Positions 8,364-16,395 of a stretch of 31,328 bases of DNA are shown piece by piece. The notes beneath the pieces were generated by a model. The model was not told where the DNA came from. It did no database searches and saw nothing but the letters and a program-made list of their open reading frames with translations. The stretch is taken from assembly GCA_009927195.1 (NCBI GenBank), contig RFNL01000403.1:1-31328 (forward strand). Direction: 5' to 3'. Positions within the stretch are counted from its first letter, which is position 1. Each line of letters begins with the position of its first letter. Origin of the DNA: Betaproteobacteria bacterium. Its GTDB lineage: Bacteria > Pseudomonadota > Gammaproteobacteria > Burkholderiales > Burkholderiaceae_C. Position numbers and translations under genes: made by a program.

Positions 8364-9560
8364 ATGTCGATGTTTTCCGCCGTCGAAATGGCACCCCGCG
8401 ACCCGATTTTGGGATTGAATGAGCAATTTTCACTCGACACCAATCCCCAAAAAGTCAATCTGGGTGTGGGCGTTTATTACGATGAACACGGAAAACTACC
8501 CTTGCTGACCTGCGTCCAAAAGGCTGAACAAGCCATGATGGACAAACCCTCTGCCAGAGGATATTTGCCCATCGACGGTATCGCCGCCTACGACGCGGCC
8601 GTCCAAACCTTGGTCTTTGGCGCAGATTCGCCATCGGTCAATGCCAAGCAAGTAGCGACTGTTCAATGCTTGGGTGGCACGGGCGGGCTCAAAGTGGGGG
8701 CTGATTTCCTGAAACGACTGAGTCCAAAAGCCAAGGTTTTGATCAGCGACCCCAGTTGGGAAAACCATCGGGCGTTGTTCACGCAGGCCGGTTTTGTGGT
8801 TGAAGCCTACCCCTACTACGATGCCAAGGCTTTGGGCGTGGATTTCCATCTAATGCTGGCGACCTTGGGCAACGCAGAGCCAGGCACCATTGTGGTTTTG
8901 CATGCCTGCTGTCACAACCCCACCGGATACGACATCACACCCAACCAATGGAATGAAGTCGTGTCGGTGGTGAAAGCCAAAAATTTGACTGCATTTTTAG
9001 ATATGGCCTATCAGGGTTTTGGACATGGCATTGCAGAAGACGGGGAAGTGATTGATAAATTTGTGAAAGCTGGCCTGAGCTTTTTGGTGGCCACCTCGTT
9101 CTCCAAAAGTTTCAGCCTTTATGGCGAACGCGTCGGGGCGCTTTCTGTGCATTGTGAGTCGGCCGAAGAAGCCGCAAAGGTTCTTTCGCAGTTGAAGATT
9201 GCCATCAGAACCAATTACTCCAATCCTCCGATTCATGGCGGATCGGTGGTGGCAGCCGTCTTGAACAACCCCGAGTGGCGCCAAATTTGGGAAACGGAAT
9301 TGGCCGAAATGCGGGTTCGCATCAAGGCCATGCGGCATAAATTGGTCGATGGGCTGAAATCTGCTGGGGTTCAACGCGACATGGGCTTCATCACCGAGCA
9401 AATTGGCATGTTCAGCTATTCCGGCTTGACCAAAGAGCAGATGGTCCGCTTGCGCCAAGAATTTGGGGTTTACGGAACAGACTCGGGGCGCATGTGTGTG
9501 GCAGCCCTCAATAGCAACAACATAGACTATGTTTGTGACAGTATTGCAAAAGTAATTTGA
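8364..9560 (+). CDS. AspC/TyrB-type class I aminotransferase
   Basis: This fold-type I PLP enzyme moves amino groups between aspartate or aromatic amino acids and 2-oxoglutarate. The PLP lysine is K248 in SFSKSFSLYGER. HNPTGYD (185-190) and D213/Y216 form the cofactor pocket, and the C-terminal GRMCVAALN region carries the substrate carboxylate arginine. The length of 398 residues equals the AspC/TyrB subgroup. I chose the ATG at 8364 because AAGGA sits six bases ahead; a second ATG two codons later is possible, and the frame opens at a TTG at 8325. Aspartate and aromatic specificity cannot be separated from sequence alone. The gene leads a plus-strand group with phaZ 96 bases downstream. Confidence 0.9.
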   Translation: MSMFSAVEMAPRDPILGLNEQFSLDTNPQKVNLGVGVYYDEHGKLPLLTCVQKAEQAMMDKPSARGYLPIDGIAAYDAAVQTLVFGADSPSVNAKQVATVQCLGGTGGLKVGADFLKRLSPKAKVLISDPSWENHRALFTQAGFVVEAYPYYDAKALGVDFHLMLATLGNAEPGTIVVLHACCHNPTGYDITPNQWNEVVSVVKAKNLTAFLDMAYQGFGHGIAEDGEVIDKFVKAGLSFLVATSFSKSFSLYGERVGALSVHCESAEEAAKVLSQLKIAIRTNYSNPPIHGGSVVAAVLNNPEWRQIWETELAEMRVRIKAMRHKLVDGLKSAGVQRDMGFITEQIGMFSYSGLTKEQMVRLRQEFGVYGTDSGRMCVAALNSNNIDYVCDSIAKVI

Positions 9561-9656
9561 AGTTCTTGAGCTTTTTCATGGGGTCAATTTTGGTGCGTGC
9601 ACCTCAGTTTTTCCAATAAATCACTGCTATATTGGCTGGCATCAAGAAGGATAAAC

Positions 9657-10997
9657 ATGCTCTATCAAATTTACGAAGCACAGCGTTCCTTGATTGAACC
9701 ATTTGCGGACTTTGCACAAGCCGCCGCCAAGGCTTACAGCAACCCCATGTCGCTGATGGGCCAAAGTCCGATTTCGCAGCGCATTTCAGCCACCTACGAT
9801 CTGATCTATCGGCTTGGCAAAGATTATGTCAAACCGGAATTCGGCATCACCACAGTGCATGTGGAAGGTCGTGAAATAGCCATTCATGAGCGCATTGAGC
9901 TCACCAAGCCTTTTTGCGAACTGAGACGATTCAAGCGCTTTTGCGATGATCCCGCCACACTTGGCCGCCTCAAATCCCAGCCTGCGGTTTTGATTGTTGC
10001 CCCTTTATCCGGCCATTACGCTACTTTGCTGCGCGATACCGTGCGCCAAATGCTGGCTGACCACAAGGTGTACATCACCGACTGGAAAAATGCGCGCATG
10101 GTGCCATTGACAGACGGCGAATTTCATCTGGATGACTATGTCAACTACGTTCAGGAATTCATCCGTCACTTGCAAAAGAAATATGGTTACTGCCATGTCA
10201 TCAGCGTTTGTCAACCGACCGTGCCTGTTTTGGCCGCCGTTTCCTTGATGGCTTCCCGCGGTGAACCCTTACCCAGATCTATGACCATGATGGGTGGGCC
10301 CATTGACGCCAGAAAGTCGCCCACGGCGGTCAACAATTTGGCCATCAACAAAAGCTTGGAATGGTTCGAAAATAATGTGATTTTTCGGGTCCCACAAAAT
10401 TTCCCGGGTGCAGGGCGACGTGTATATCCAGGTTTTTTGCAACACACCGGTTTCGTGGCGATGAATCCCGATCGGCATTTGAAGAGCCATTACGACTACT
10501 TTAAAGACCTGATCAAAGGCGACAACTCCCACGCAGAATCCCATCGACAGTTTTATGATGAGTACAACGCAGTGCTCGACATGGATGCAGACTATTATTT
10601 GGAGACGATCAAAACCGTATTCCAAGACTTTGCGTTGGTGCGTGGCACATGGGACGTGTGCAACCCGGATGGCGAGTTCGAACGCGTTCGGCCGCAAGAC
10701 ATTCAGGAATGCAGTCTTTTGACCGTTGAAGGCGAACTGGACGATATCTCGGGTTCAGGTCAAACCAAAGCCGCTCATCAACTGTGCAAAGGGATTTTGC
10801 CCAGCAAGCATGAACATTTGGAAGTACCAGGCGCGGGTCACTATGGCATTTTCAGCGGCAGGCGCTGGCGCGAAATCGTTTACCCTCAGGTGCGTGAATT
10901 CATTTTGGCCAATCACACAGCAGCACAAAAGCAAACCAATGCGGCTTCCAGGACGGTTGCAGTGAAGAAGGGTAAGGCCGCTCGGCAAATACCGTGA
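9657..10997 (+). CDS. phaZ: Intracellular poly(3-hydroxybutyrate) depolymerase
   Basis: This enzyme mobilises PHB granules inside the cell. It belongs to the PhaZa1 family, which has a catalytic cysteine instead of serine: here C185 in VISVCQPTVP, with an acidic residue in ELDDISG (362-363) and H395 in GAGHYGIFSG completing the triad. The fold is alpha/beta hydrolase. The start is the ATG at 9657, with AGAAGG six bases ahead, giving 446 residues; a GTG at 9597 is open but poorly placed. The stop overlaps the next gene's GTG by four bases. The tail ends in a lysine- and arginine-rich stretch. The PHB synthesis genes lie 14 kb away in the same window. Confidence 0.92.
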   Translation: MLYQIYEAQRSLIEPFADFAQAAAKAYSNPMSLMGQSPISQRISATYDLIYRLGKDYVKPEFGITTVHVEGREIAIHERIELTKPFCELRRFKRFCDDPATLGRLKSQPAVLIVAPLSGHYATLLRDTVRQMLADHKVYITDWKNARMVPLTDGEFHLDDYVNYVQEFIRHLQKKYGYCHVISVCQPTVPVLAAVSLMASRGEPLPRSMTMMGGPIDARKSPTAVNNLAINKSLEWFENNVIFRVPQNFPGAGRRVYPGFLQHTGFVAMNPDRHLKSHYDYFKDLIKGDNSHAESHRQFYDEYNAVLDMDADYYLETIKTVFQDFALVRGTWDVCNPDGEFERVRPQDIQECSLLTVEGELDDISGSGQTKAAHQLCKGILPSKHEHLEVPGAGHYGIFSGRRWREIVYPQVREFILANHTAAQKQTNAASRTVAVKKGKAARQIP

Positions 10998-11653
10998 ATT
11001 TGAGCGAGCTTTTGCTGGCAGTTCTGCCTCAAACCCAATGCACACGCTGCAACTACCCAGATTGCGCCCAATACGCTCAAGCCATAGCCAGTGGTGAGGC
11101 CAACATCAACCAATGCCCCCCCGGTGGCCAACAAGGAATTGCCCGATTGGCCGAAATCACGGGTCAAGTTGAAATCGACTTAAACCCTTTGAACGGCGTC
11201 GAATCACCTCGCCATATTGCGTGGATTGATGAAAACTGGTGCATAGGTTGCACCTTGTGCATCGATGCTTGCCCTACCGATGCCATTTTCGGCAGCAACA
11301 AACGGATGCATACCGTGATGGAAAACCATTGCACCGGGTGTGAACTTTGTTTGCCAGTCTGTCCTGTTGACTGCATTGAAATGGAAAACATTTCTGGCCA
11401 TCTGACTGGTTGGCAGGCGTGGAGTCCAAAGCAAGCCCAAAACGCGCGCCATCGTTATGGGCAACACCAACAACGCCTTGCGATGAAAAAAACATCGCGG
11501 TTGGAGCGCTCAGTTGACAAGTCGGAAAGCAAACTCAAAGACATCGCTGGTTCGACCCATTCTGACCCCAGCGATCAACCTGAGAAAGAGCGCAAACGTG
11601 CGATTGTGCAAGCCGCACTCATGCGTGCCCATTCATTGCTCCAGAAAAGCTAA
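10994..11653 (+). CDS. RnfB/RsxB-like soluble iron-sulfur protein
   Basis: This is a 219-residue ferredoxin-like electron carrier. The N-terminal four-cysteine Fe-S domain has C16, C19, C24 and C41 (CTRCNYPDC...CPPGG), typical of RnfB. Two [4Fe-4S] motifs follow, CIGCTLCIDACP and CTGCELCLPVCP. There is no N-terminal membrane helix and no other rnf gene nearby, so it is the short soluble RnfB form common in Betaproteobacteria rather than part of a full Rnf complex. The tail from about residue 150 is charged and low in complexity. The GTG start at 10994 overlaps the phaZ stop (GTGA), so the two are probably co-translated. Its redox partner is unknown. Confidence 0.85.
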   Translation: MNLSELLLAVLPQTQCTRCNYPDCAQYAQAIASGEANINQCPPGGQQGIARLAEITGQVEIDLNPLNGVESPRHIAWIDENWCIGCTLCIDACPTDAIFGSNKRMHTVMENHCTGCELCLPVCPVDCIEMENISGHLTGWQAWSPKQAQNARHRYGQHQQRLAMKKTSRLERSVDKSESKLKDIAGSTHSDPSDQPEKERKRAIVQAALMRAHSLLQKS

Positions 11654-11665
11654 CCCGCTTGAAAT

Positions 11666-12628
11666 TCACTCTACCTTCGCACCAGACGCTTTGACCACAG
11701 CGGCGGCATTTTCCCAATCTGCCCGCAATATGGCGGCAAATTCCTCAGGACTGGTCGTCAATGCCTCCAGACCAACGCGCTGCAATCGTTCTTGCACCAC
11801 CGGGTCGGCAATGACTTTTTGAAAAGCAGTGTTGATCTTGTCCACCTCGAGCTTGGGCATGCCCGCTGGCCCCAGTAACCCAAACCAAGAGTCAAACCTA
11901 AAGCCACTCAAACCAGATTCTGTGACCGTGGGTAAATCGGGTAAAAACTTAGACCTTTTGGCGCCGGTATAGGCCAATAATTTGATCCGTGGGTCTTGTC
12001 GAAACCCCACCAAGCCGATGGTTGCACCCGTCACTCCCTGCACCCGATCGGCCAACACTTCGTTGACCGCATCGCCCGTTGATTTCATGGGTATGTGTTG
12101 CATCTCCAACCCCGCTCGGGTTAAAAAAGAAGCCATCCCCAAGTGGGTTGCACTGCCATTTCCAGCTGAAGCGTAATTGAGTTGCTTGGGCTTGCCCTTG
12201 ACCATGCGGATGTAGTCAGCCAAATTGGACACCCCCATGCTTGAAGGTGCGGCAATCACATAACCTGAATATCCCAGCAATGAGACAGGGGTGAAATCTT
12301 TGATGGGATCGTAGGGTAATTTGGCATACATGTGGCCAGCCAAGGTGTGGCTGGCTGCAGCCATGACCAAGGTATTTCCATCCGGCGCCGCCTTGGCCAC
12401 CACTGCGGTTCCAATGGTTCCCCCCGCACCAGCGCGGTTGTCGATGACCACACTGGCACCCAAGGCTTGCCCGAGTTCGTTGCTGAATGTGCGTGCGACC
12501 GTGTCTTGTACGGCACCAGGACCAAAAGGCACCACAATGCGAATCACGCGTTGTGACCAGGCTGATGGGTGCAGGCCAAGCAAAAGCAAGGCAGTTGACA
12601 AAAAAAGATGAGGCCGAATGAATTTCAT
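11666..12628 (-). CDS. Bug/TctC-family periplasmic binding protein
   Basis: This 320-residue extracytoplasmic solute receptor belongs to the tripartite tricarboxylate transport binding-protein family, which is greatly expanded in Burkholderiales. A signal peptide covers residues 1-25, with cleavage likely after the alanine in SAWSQ. The mature protein shows the family marks RIVVPFGPG, VVIDNRAGAGGTIGT and the LPTVTESG region. No tctA or tctB membrane genes are in the window, so it is an orphan receptor. The ATG overlaps the stop of the M20 hydrolase by four bases (ATGA). The ligand is unknown; co-transcription with the propionyl-CoA genes hints at an organic or N-acyl acid. Its end is only 12 bases from the convergent RnfB-like gene. 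Confidence 0.88.
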   Translation of the reverse strand: MKFIRPHLFLSTALLLLGLHPSAWSQRVIRIVVPFGPGAVQDTVARTFSNELGQALGASVVIDNRAGAGGTIGTAVVAKAAPDGNTLVMAAASHTLAGHMYAKLPYDPIKDFTPVSLLGYSGYVIAAPSSMGVSNLADYIRMVKGKPKQLNYASAGNGSATHLGMASFLTRAGLEMQHIPMKSTGDAVNEVLADRVQGVTGATIGLVGFRQDPRIKLLAYTGAKRSKFLPDLPTVTESGLSGFRFDSWFGLLGPAGMPKLEVDKINTAFQKVIADPVVQERLQRVGLEALTTSPEEFAAILRADWENAAAVVKASGAKVE

Positions 12629-13842
12629 AAACTGCTTTCAGTTTGGGCAAGCCAGCGCTTTGCCAATGTTGAAAAATAAGTTGCGCCGACTGGCAAGATT
12701 GCATCGTTGAAATCGTAGGATGTGCTGTGGATCAAGCATGTGCCTGCACCGTGGCCGGGCATTCGGTGGTCGCCCTCACCATTGCCAATGAATGCATAGC
12801 AACCCGGTTTGGCCTTCAACATGTGGGCGAAGTCTTCTGCGCTCATCACAGCGGCGTGGTTTTCGTTCACCTTGTGATCACCCACCACTTCACGCATCAC
12901 GTTCGCTGCAAATTGAGCTTCTTTGACATGATTGACCACGGGCGGTGAGGCGCGCACAAAACTTATCTCAGCAGTACAACCATGCGCTTGGGCAATGCCA
13001 TGCGCCAACTTTCGCAGGCCGTCTTCGATCAAATCGGTCACACTATCTGAAAAAGTTCGCACGGTTCCGCCGACCCAAGACTGATCGGGTATGACATTGG
13101 GTGCAGATGAGCCTTGTATTTGCGTGACCGCCAAAAGTGCACGTTCGCGTGAATCCACTACTTTGTGAATAAGTGTTTGCAATTGCTGAGCCAGCACCAA
13201 AGTGGGCGCAACCGGGTCAACGCCAGTGTGCGGCAATGAAGCATGCGTGCCCCTGCCATTCATCCAAACCCGCCAAGTGTTGCTGGAGGCCATCATCGCG
13301 CCATGATTGAGGGCAAACGAACCCACTTGACCAATCGAAAAATTATGCAAGGCAAATACTGCGTCGCAAGGAAAGCGGTCAAACAACCCTTCTTCGATCA
13401 TTTTTTTCGCCCCCGCTTTGCCCATCTCTTCAGCGGGCTGAAAGATGAAATTGACGGTCCCAGGAAAGTCGCGGTGCCTGGACAAGTGCCAAGCAGCGGC
13501 AAGCAGCATGGTTGTGTGGCCATCGTGGCCGCACGCATGCATGCGGCCAGCGTTGACCGAACGGTGCGGGAAATGATTTTCTTCTTGCAAAGGCAATGCG
13601 TCGAGGTCTGCTCGCAAACCAATGCTTCGTTGACCGGTCAAATTCCCCCTCAATACGCCCACCACGCCCGTGCTCGCCACGCCAGTATGCACCTCTATCC
13701 CCCAAAGACGCAATTTCTCGGCCACCAGTGCCGATGTGCGATGTTCTTCAAACCCCAGTTCAGGGTGGGCATGTATATCTCTTCGCAATGCAACGAAATC
13801 TTTCATCTCATCAAAGTCATCCAGAAGAACCATATCAGCCAT
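12625..13842 (-). CDS. M20-family amidohydrolase (hippurate hydrolase/amidase type)
   Basis: This dinuclear metal amidohydrolase of 405 residues belongs to the M20D group that cleaves N-acyl amino acids, hippurate or indole-acetyl conjugates. Family marks include RRDIHAHPELGFEE, ADLDALP and GRMHACGHDGHT, with C104 and H106 in the metal region. PAEE supplies the catalytic and metal glutamates (138-139), and H166 is in FALHNF. A dimerisation insert follows near GRGTHASLPHTGVDP. It starts five bases after the VOC-protein stop and overlaps the Bug gene at its end, so it belongs to the scpA operon. The substrate is not evident. Confidence 0.88.
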   Translation of the reverse strand: MADMVLLDDFDEMKDFVALRRDIHAHPELGFEEHRTSALVAEKLRLWGIEVHTGVASTGVVGVLRGNLTGQRSIGLRADLDALPLQEENHFPHRSVNAGRMHACGHDGHTTMLLAAAWHLSRHRDFPGTVNFIFQPAEEMGKAGAKKMIEEGLFDRFPCDAVFALHNFSIGQVGSFALNHGAMMASSNTWRVWMNGRGTHASLPHTGVDPVAPTLVLAQQLQTLIHKVVDSRERALLAVTQIQGSSAPNVIPDQSWVGGTVRTFSDSVTDLIEDGLRKLAHGIAQAHGCTAEISFVRASPPVVNHVKEAQFAANVMREVVGDHKVNENHAAVMSAEDFAHMLKAKPGCYAFIGNGEGDHRMPGHGAGTCLIHSTSYDFNDAILPVGATYFSTLAKRWLAQTESSL

Positions 13843-13847
13843 CTTTC

Positions 13848-14333
13848 TCAGGGCGCCATTGCGGCAAAAGCGTTAATCACCTCTGGCGGGGCTTGAACCA
13901 ATTCAATCAGCACACCTTCGCCGGAGATAGGAAAATGATCGTTTGACTTGGGGTGCAGAAAACAAATGTCAAAACCCGCCGCACCCTTGCGTATCCCTCC
14001 AGGTGCGAAACGCACACCTTTGGCGGTCAACCAATCCACCGCCTCAGGCAGATGATCGATCCACAGCCCCACATGGTTGAGCGGAGTCGAGTGAACCGCA
14101 GGTTTTTTATCAGGGTCCAACGGTTGCATCAAATCCACCTCCACTTTGAAAGGCCCTGCGCCCATGGCACAAATGTCTTCGTCGACATTTTCCCGCTCGC
14201 TTTTGAAGGTGCCAGTGATCTCCAAACCCAGCATGTTCACCCACAGTTGCTGGAGTTTGTTTTTATCAGTCCCCCCAATGGCGATTTGCTGAATGCCCAA
14301 AACCTTGAAAGGCCGATCCACCGTGGTGCTCAT
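13848..14333 (-). CDS. VOC-fold protein, probable methylmalonyl-CoA epimerase
   Basis: This 161-residue vicinal-oxygen-chelate protein has two beta-alpha-beta-beta-beta modules. Between propionyl-CoA carboxylase, which yields the (2S)-isomer, and the mutase, which uses the (2R)-isomer, an epimerase is required, and no other candidate is present. The likely metal ligands are Q16 (IQQIAIG), E65 (KVEVDL), H87 (LNHVGL) and E144 (LIELVQ). Known epimerases use His-Gln-His-Glu, while Gln-Glu-His-Glu is the set of human glyoxalase I, so homology alone would allow a lactoylglutathione lyase call. The ATG overlaps the pccA stop (ATGA), which shows tight coupling. The epimerase role is inferred from context. 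Confidence 0.7.
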   Translation of the reverse strand: MSTTVDRPFKVLGIQQIAIGGTDKNKLQQLWVNMLGLEITGTFKSERENVDEDICAMGAGPFKVEVDLMQPLDPDKKPAVHSTPLNHVGLWIDHLPEAVDWLTAKGVRFAPGGIRKGAAGFDICFLHPKSNDHFPISGEGVLIELVQAPPEVINAFAAMAP

Positions 14334-16381
14334 GATTCAAACTCCACAATGACCTGATCAACAGTCAATGACTCGCCATTTTGAGCGACCACGCTTTTGA
14401 CCACTGCGTCTTGGGTGGCAAACAACACATTCTCCATTTTCATGGCTTCAATCACCGCCAACCGCTCTCCGGCCAAAACTTTCTGTCCCGGCTTGACCGC
14501 CACTTCCACCAATAAGCCTGGCATGGGTGACAGGACAAATCGGCTCAAGTCTGGTGGCGCTTTGAAAGGCATCAGGCGATGCAACTCAGCCATGCGGGGT
14601 GAGATGACCAAAGCTTCAATGCTGGTGCCGTTGTGCTGGATTTTCAGCCCCAATGGGTTTTGGGCAGAGCCTCGCTCGACTTGCGCAATGAATGATTGTC
14701 CGTTGACCGTTCCTTGGATGGCCACGTCGTTCAAGCGTGAATGGCTTTCAATGGCGTAATTTTTACCATTCACCTTGATCATAGCGGTGTCATGCCGCCC
14801 GCCGGAGTCATCAACTGTTACCTGGGTGTGGGTGTGTTGACCCTTGGCCGACAAGGTGATCACGGTGTAGCTCTGACCCACCTTTACGTCATATCCAGGC
14901 AATTGACCGCTCAAACCAGCAGCCCTTTCACGAGATTTTCGCCGCACAAAGGAGGCCAACGCAATGAGGAAATCTGCATCCTGGTGGGGAACGTCTTCGG
15001 CGCGAAAACCACTGGCATAGTGCTCGGCGATAAAACCCGTGTTGAATTGTCCAGACAAGAAACCTGGATGCGCCAACAAGGCAGCCTGGAAAGGAATGTT
15101 TGAACTGACACCCCTGATCACAAATCCATTGAGCGCATCCTGCATCTTGGCAATGGCTTCTTGTCTATCACGCCCATGAACGATCAGCTTGGCGATCATG
15201 GAGTCGTAAAACATGGGGATTTCTCCACCCTCTTGGACACCTGTGTCCACCCTGATGCCCATCAGTTTTTCTGTATTGGACTGAAACATGGTTTGCTCAG
15301 GGGGTTGGAAGCGAACCAATCGACCGGTTGAAGGCAAAAAATTTCGAAATGGATCTTCCGCATTGATTCGACATTCAATGGCCCACCCATTTCGCTGCAC
15401 TTGTGATTGGGTCAATGTCAGTTGTTCTCCCGATGCGATGCGAATCATCCACTCAACCAAGTCCAAGCCGGTGATGCATTCGGTCACCGGGTGCTCGACT
15501 TGCAATCGGGTGTTCATTTCAAGAAAGTAAAAGCTTTGGTCTTTGCCAACCACAAACTCCACCGTACCCGCGCTCTGGTAATTGACCGCCTTGGCCAAAG
15601 CCACCGCTTGTGCACCCATGGCCGCACGGGTTTCATCGCTGATGAACGGAGAAGGTGCCTCTTCAATCACTTTCTGATGTCGCCGCTGGATAGAGCATTC
15701 CCGCTCATTGAGAAATATCACGTGGCCGTGCCCGTCTGCCAAGACTTGAATTTCAATGTGCCTGGGCTCTTCAACAAATTTCTCCATAAATACCCGGTCG
15801 TCGCCAAAACTATTGCGGGCCTCGTTGCGACAGGAAGTAAAGCCTTCCATGGCTTCTTGATCACTGAAGGCCACCCGAAGTCCTTTTCCGCCACCACCGG
15901 CTGAAGCCTTGATCATCACCGGATAGCCGATGCCTTGCGCAATCTTCACCGCCTCTTGGGCGCTTTGAATGACTTCGTTGTGCCCGGGTATGGTGTTGAC
16001 TTGGGCTTTTTGGGCCAACTTCTTGGAAGCGATTTTGTCTCCCATGGCTGCAATGGCCTGGTGCTTGGGCCCAATGAAGACCAAGCCCTCTTCTTCGCAA
16101 CGCTTGGCAAAAGCCTCGTTTTCACTGAGAAAACCATAGCCGGGATGAACGGCTTGAGCCCCAGTGGCATGGGCAGCGGCAATGATTTTTTCTGCGACCA
16201 AATAGGACTCTCGAGAAGACGCTGGGCCGATCAAGACCGATTCATCCGCCATCTCAACATGTCTGGCCTCTTTGTCGGCCTCGGAATAAACGGCCACCGT
16301 TTGAATGCCCATTTTTCGGGCAGTGGCGATGATGCGGCAAGCAATCTCACCCCGGTTGGCAATCAAGATTTTGTTGAACAT
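14330..16381 (-). CDS. pccA: Propionyl-CoA carboxylase alpha subunit (biotin carboxylase + BCCP)
   Basis: This subunit carboxylates biotin and carries it on the same chain. The biotin carboxylase domain (about 1-450) has the start MFNKILIANRGEIACRII, the ATP-grasp loop KASAGGGGKGLR and the active-site segment EMNTRLQVEHPVTE. A middle beta-rich domain joins alpha to beta, and the C-terminal biotinyl domain has AMKM with biotin on K648. The ATG at 16381 is chosen because a GGAG site sits just ahead of it. The frame is open 15 codons further upstream, into pccB. The 683-residue length and the mutase context favour propionyl-CoA over acetyl- or methylcrotonyl-CoA carboxylase. Confidence 0.93.
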   Translation of the reverse strand: MFNKILIANRGEIACRIIATARKMGIQTVAVYSEADKEARHVEMADESVLIGPASSRESYLVAEKIIAAAHATGAQAVHPGYGFLSENEAFAKRCEEEGLVFIGPKHQAIAAMGDKIASKKLAQKAQVNTIPGHNEVIQSAQEAVKIAQGIGYPVMIKASAGGGGKGLRVAFSDQEAMEGFTSCRNEARNSFGDDRVFMEKFVEEPRHIEIQVLADGHGHVIFLNERECSIQRRHQKVIEEAPSPFISDETRAAMGAQAVALAKAVNYQSAGTVEFVVGKDQSFYFLEMNTRLQVEHPVTECITGLDLVEWMIRIASGEQLTLTQSQVQRNGWAIECRINAEDPFRNFLPSTGRLVRFQPPEQTMFQSNTEKLMGIRVDTGVQEGGEIPMFYDSMIAKLIVHGRDRQEAIAKMQDALNGFVIRGVSSNIPFQAALLAHPGFLSGQFNTGFIAEHYASGFRAEDVPHQDADFLIALASFVRRKSRERAAGLSGQLPGYDVKVGQSYTVITLSAKGQHTHTQVTVDDSGGRHDTAMIKVNGKNYAIESHSRLNDVAIQGTVNGQSFIAQVERGSAQNPLGLKIQHNGTSIEALVISPRMAELHRLMPFKAPPDLSRFVLSPMPGLLVEVAVKPGQKVLAGERLAVIEAMKMENVLFATQDAVVKSVVAQNGESLTVDQVIVEFES

Positions 16382-16395
16382 TTTTTCTCCTGGCT

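Noticed and set aside
9560..9576. Possible terminator after the aminotransferase gene
   Set aside because: The AAGTTC/GAGCTT pairing needs a wobble pair and leaves a two-base loop, so it is too weak to call.
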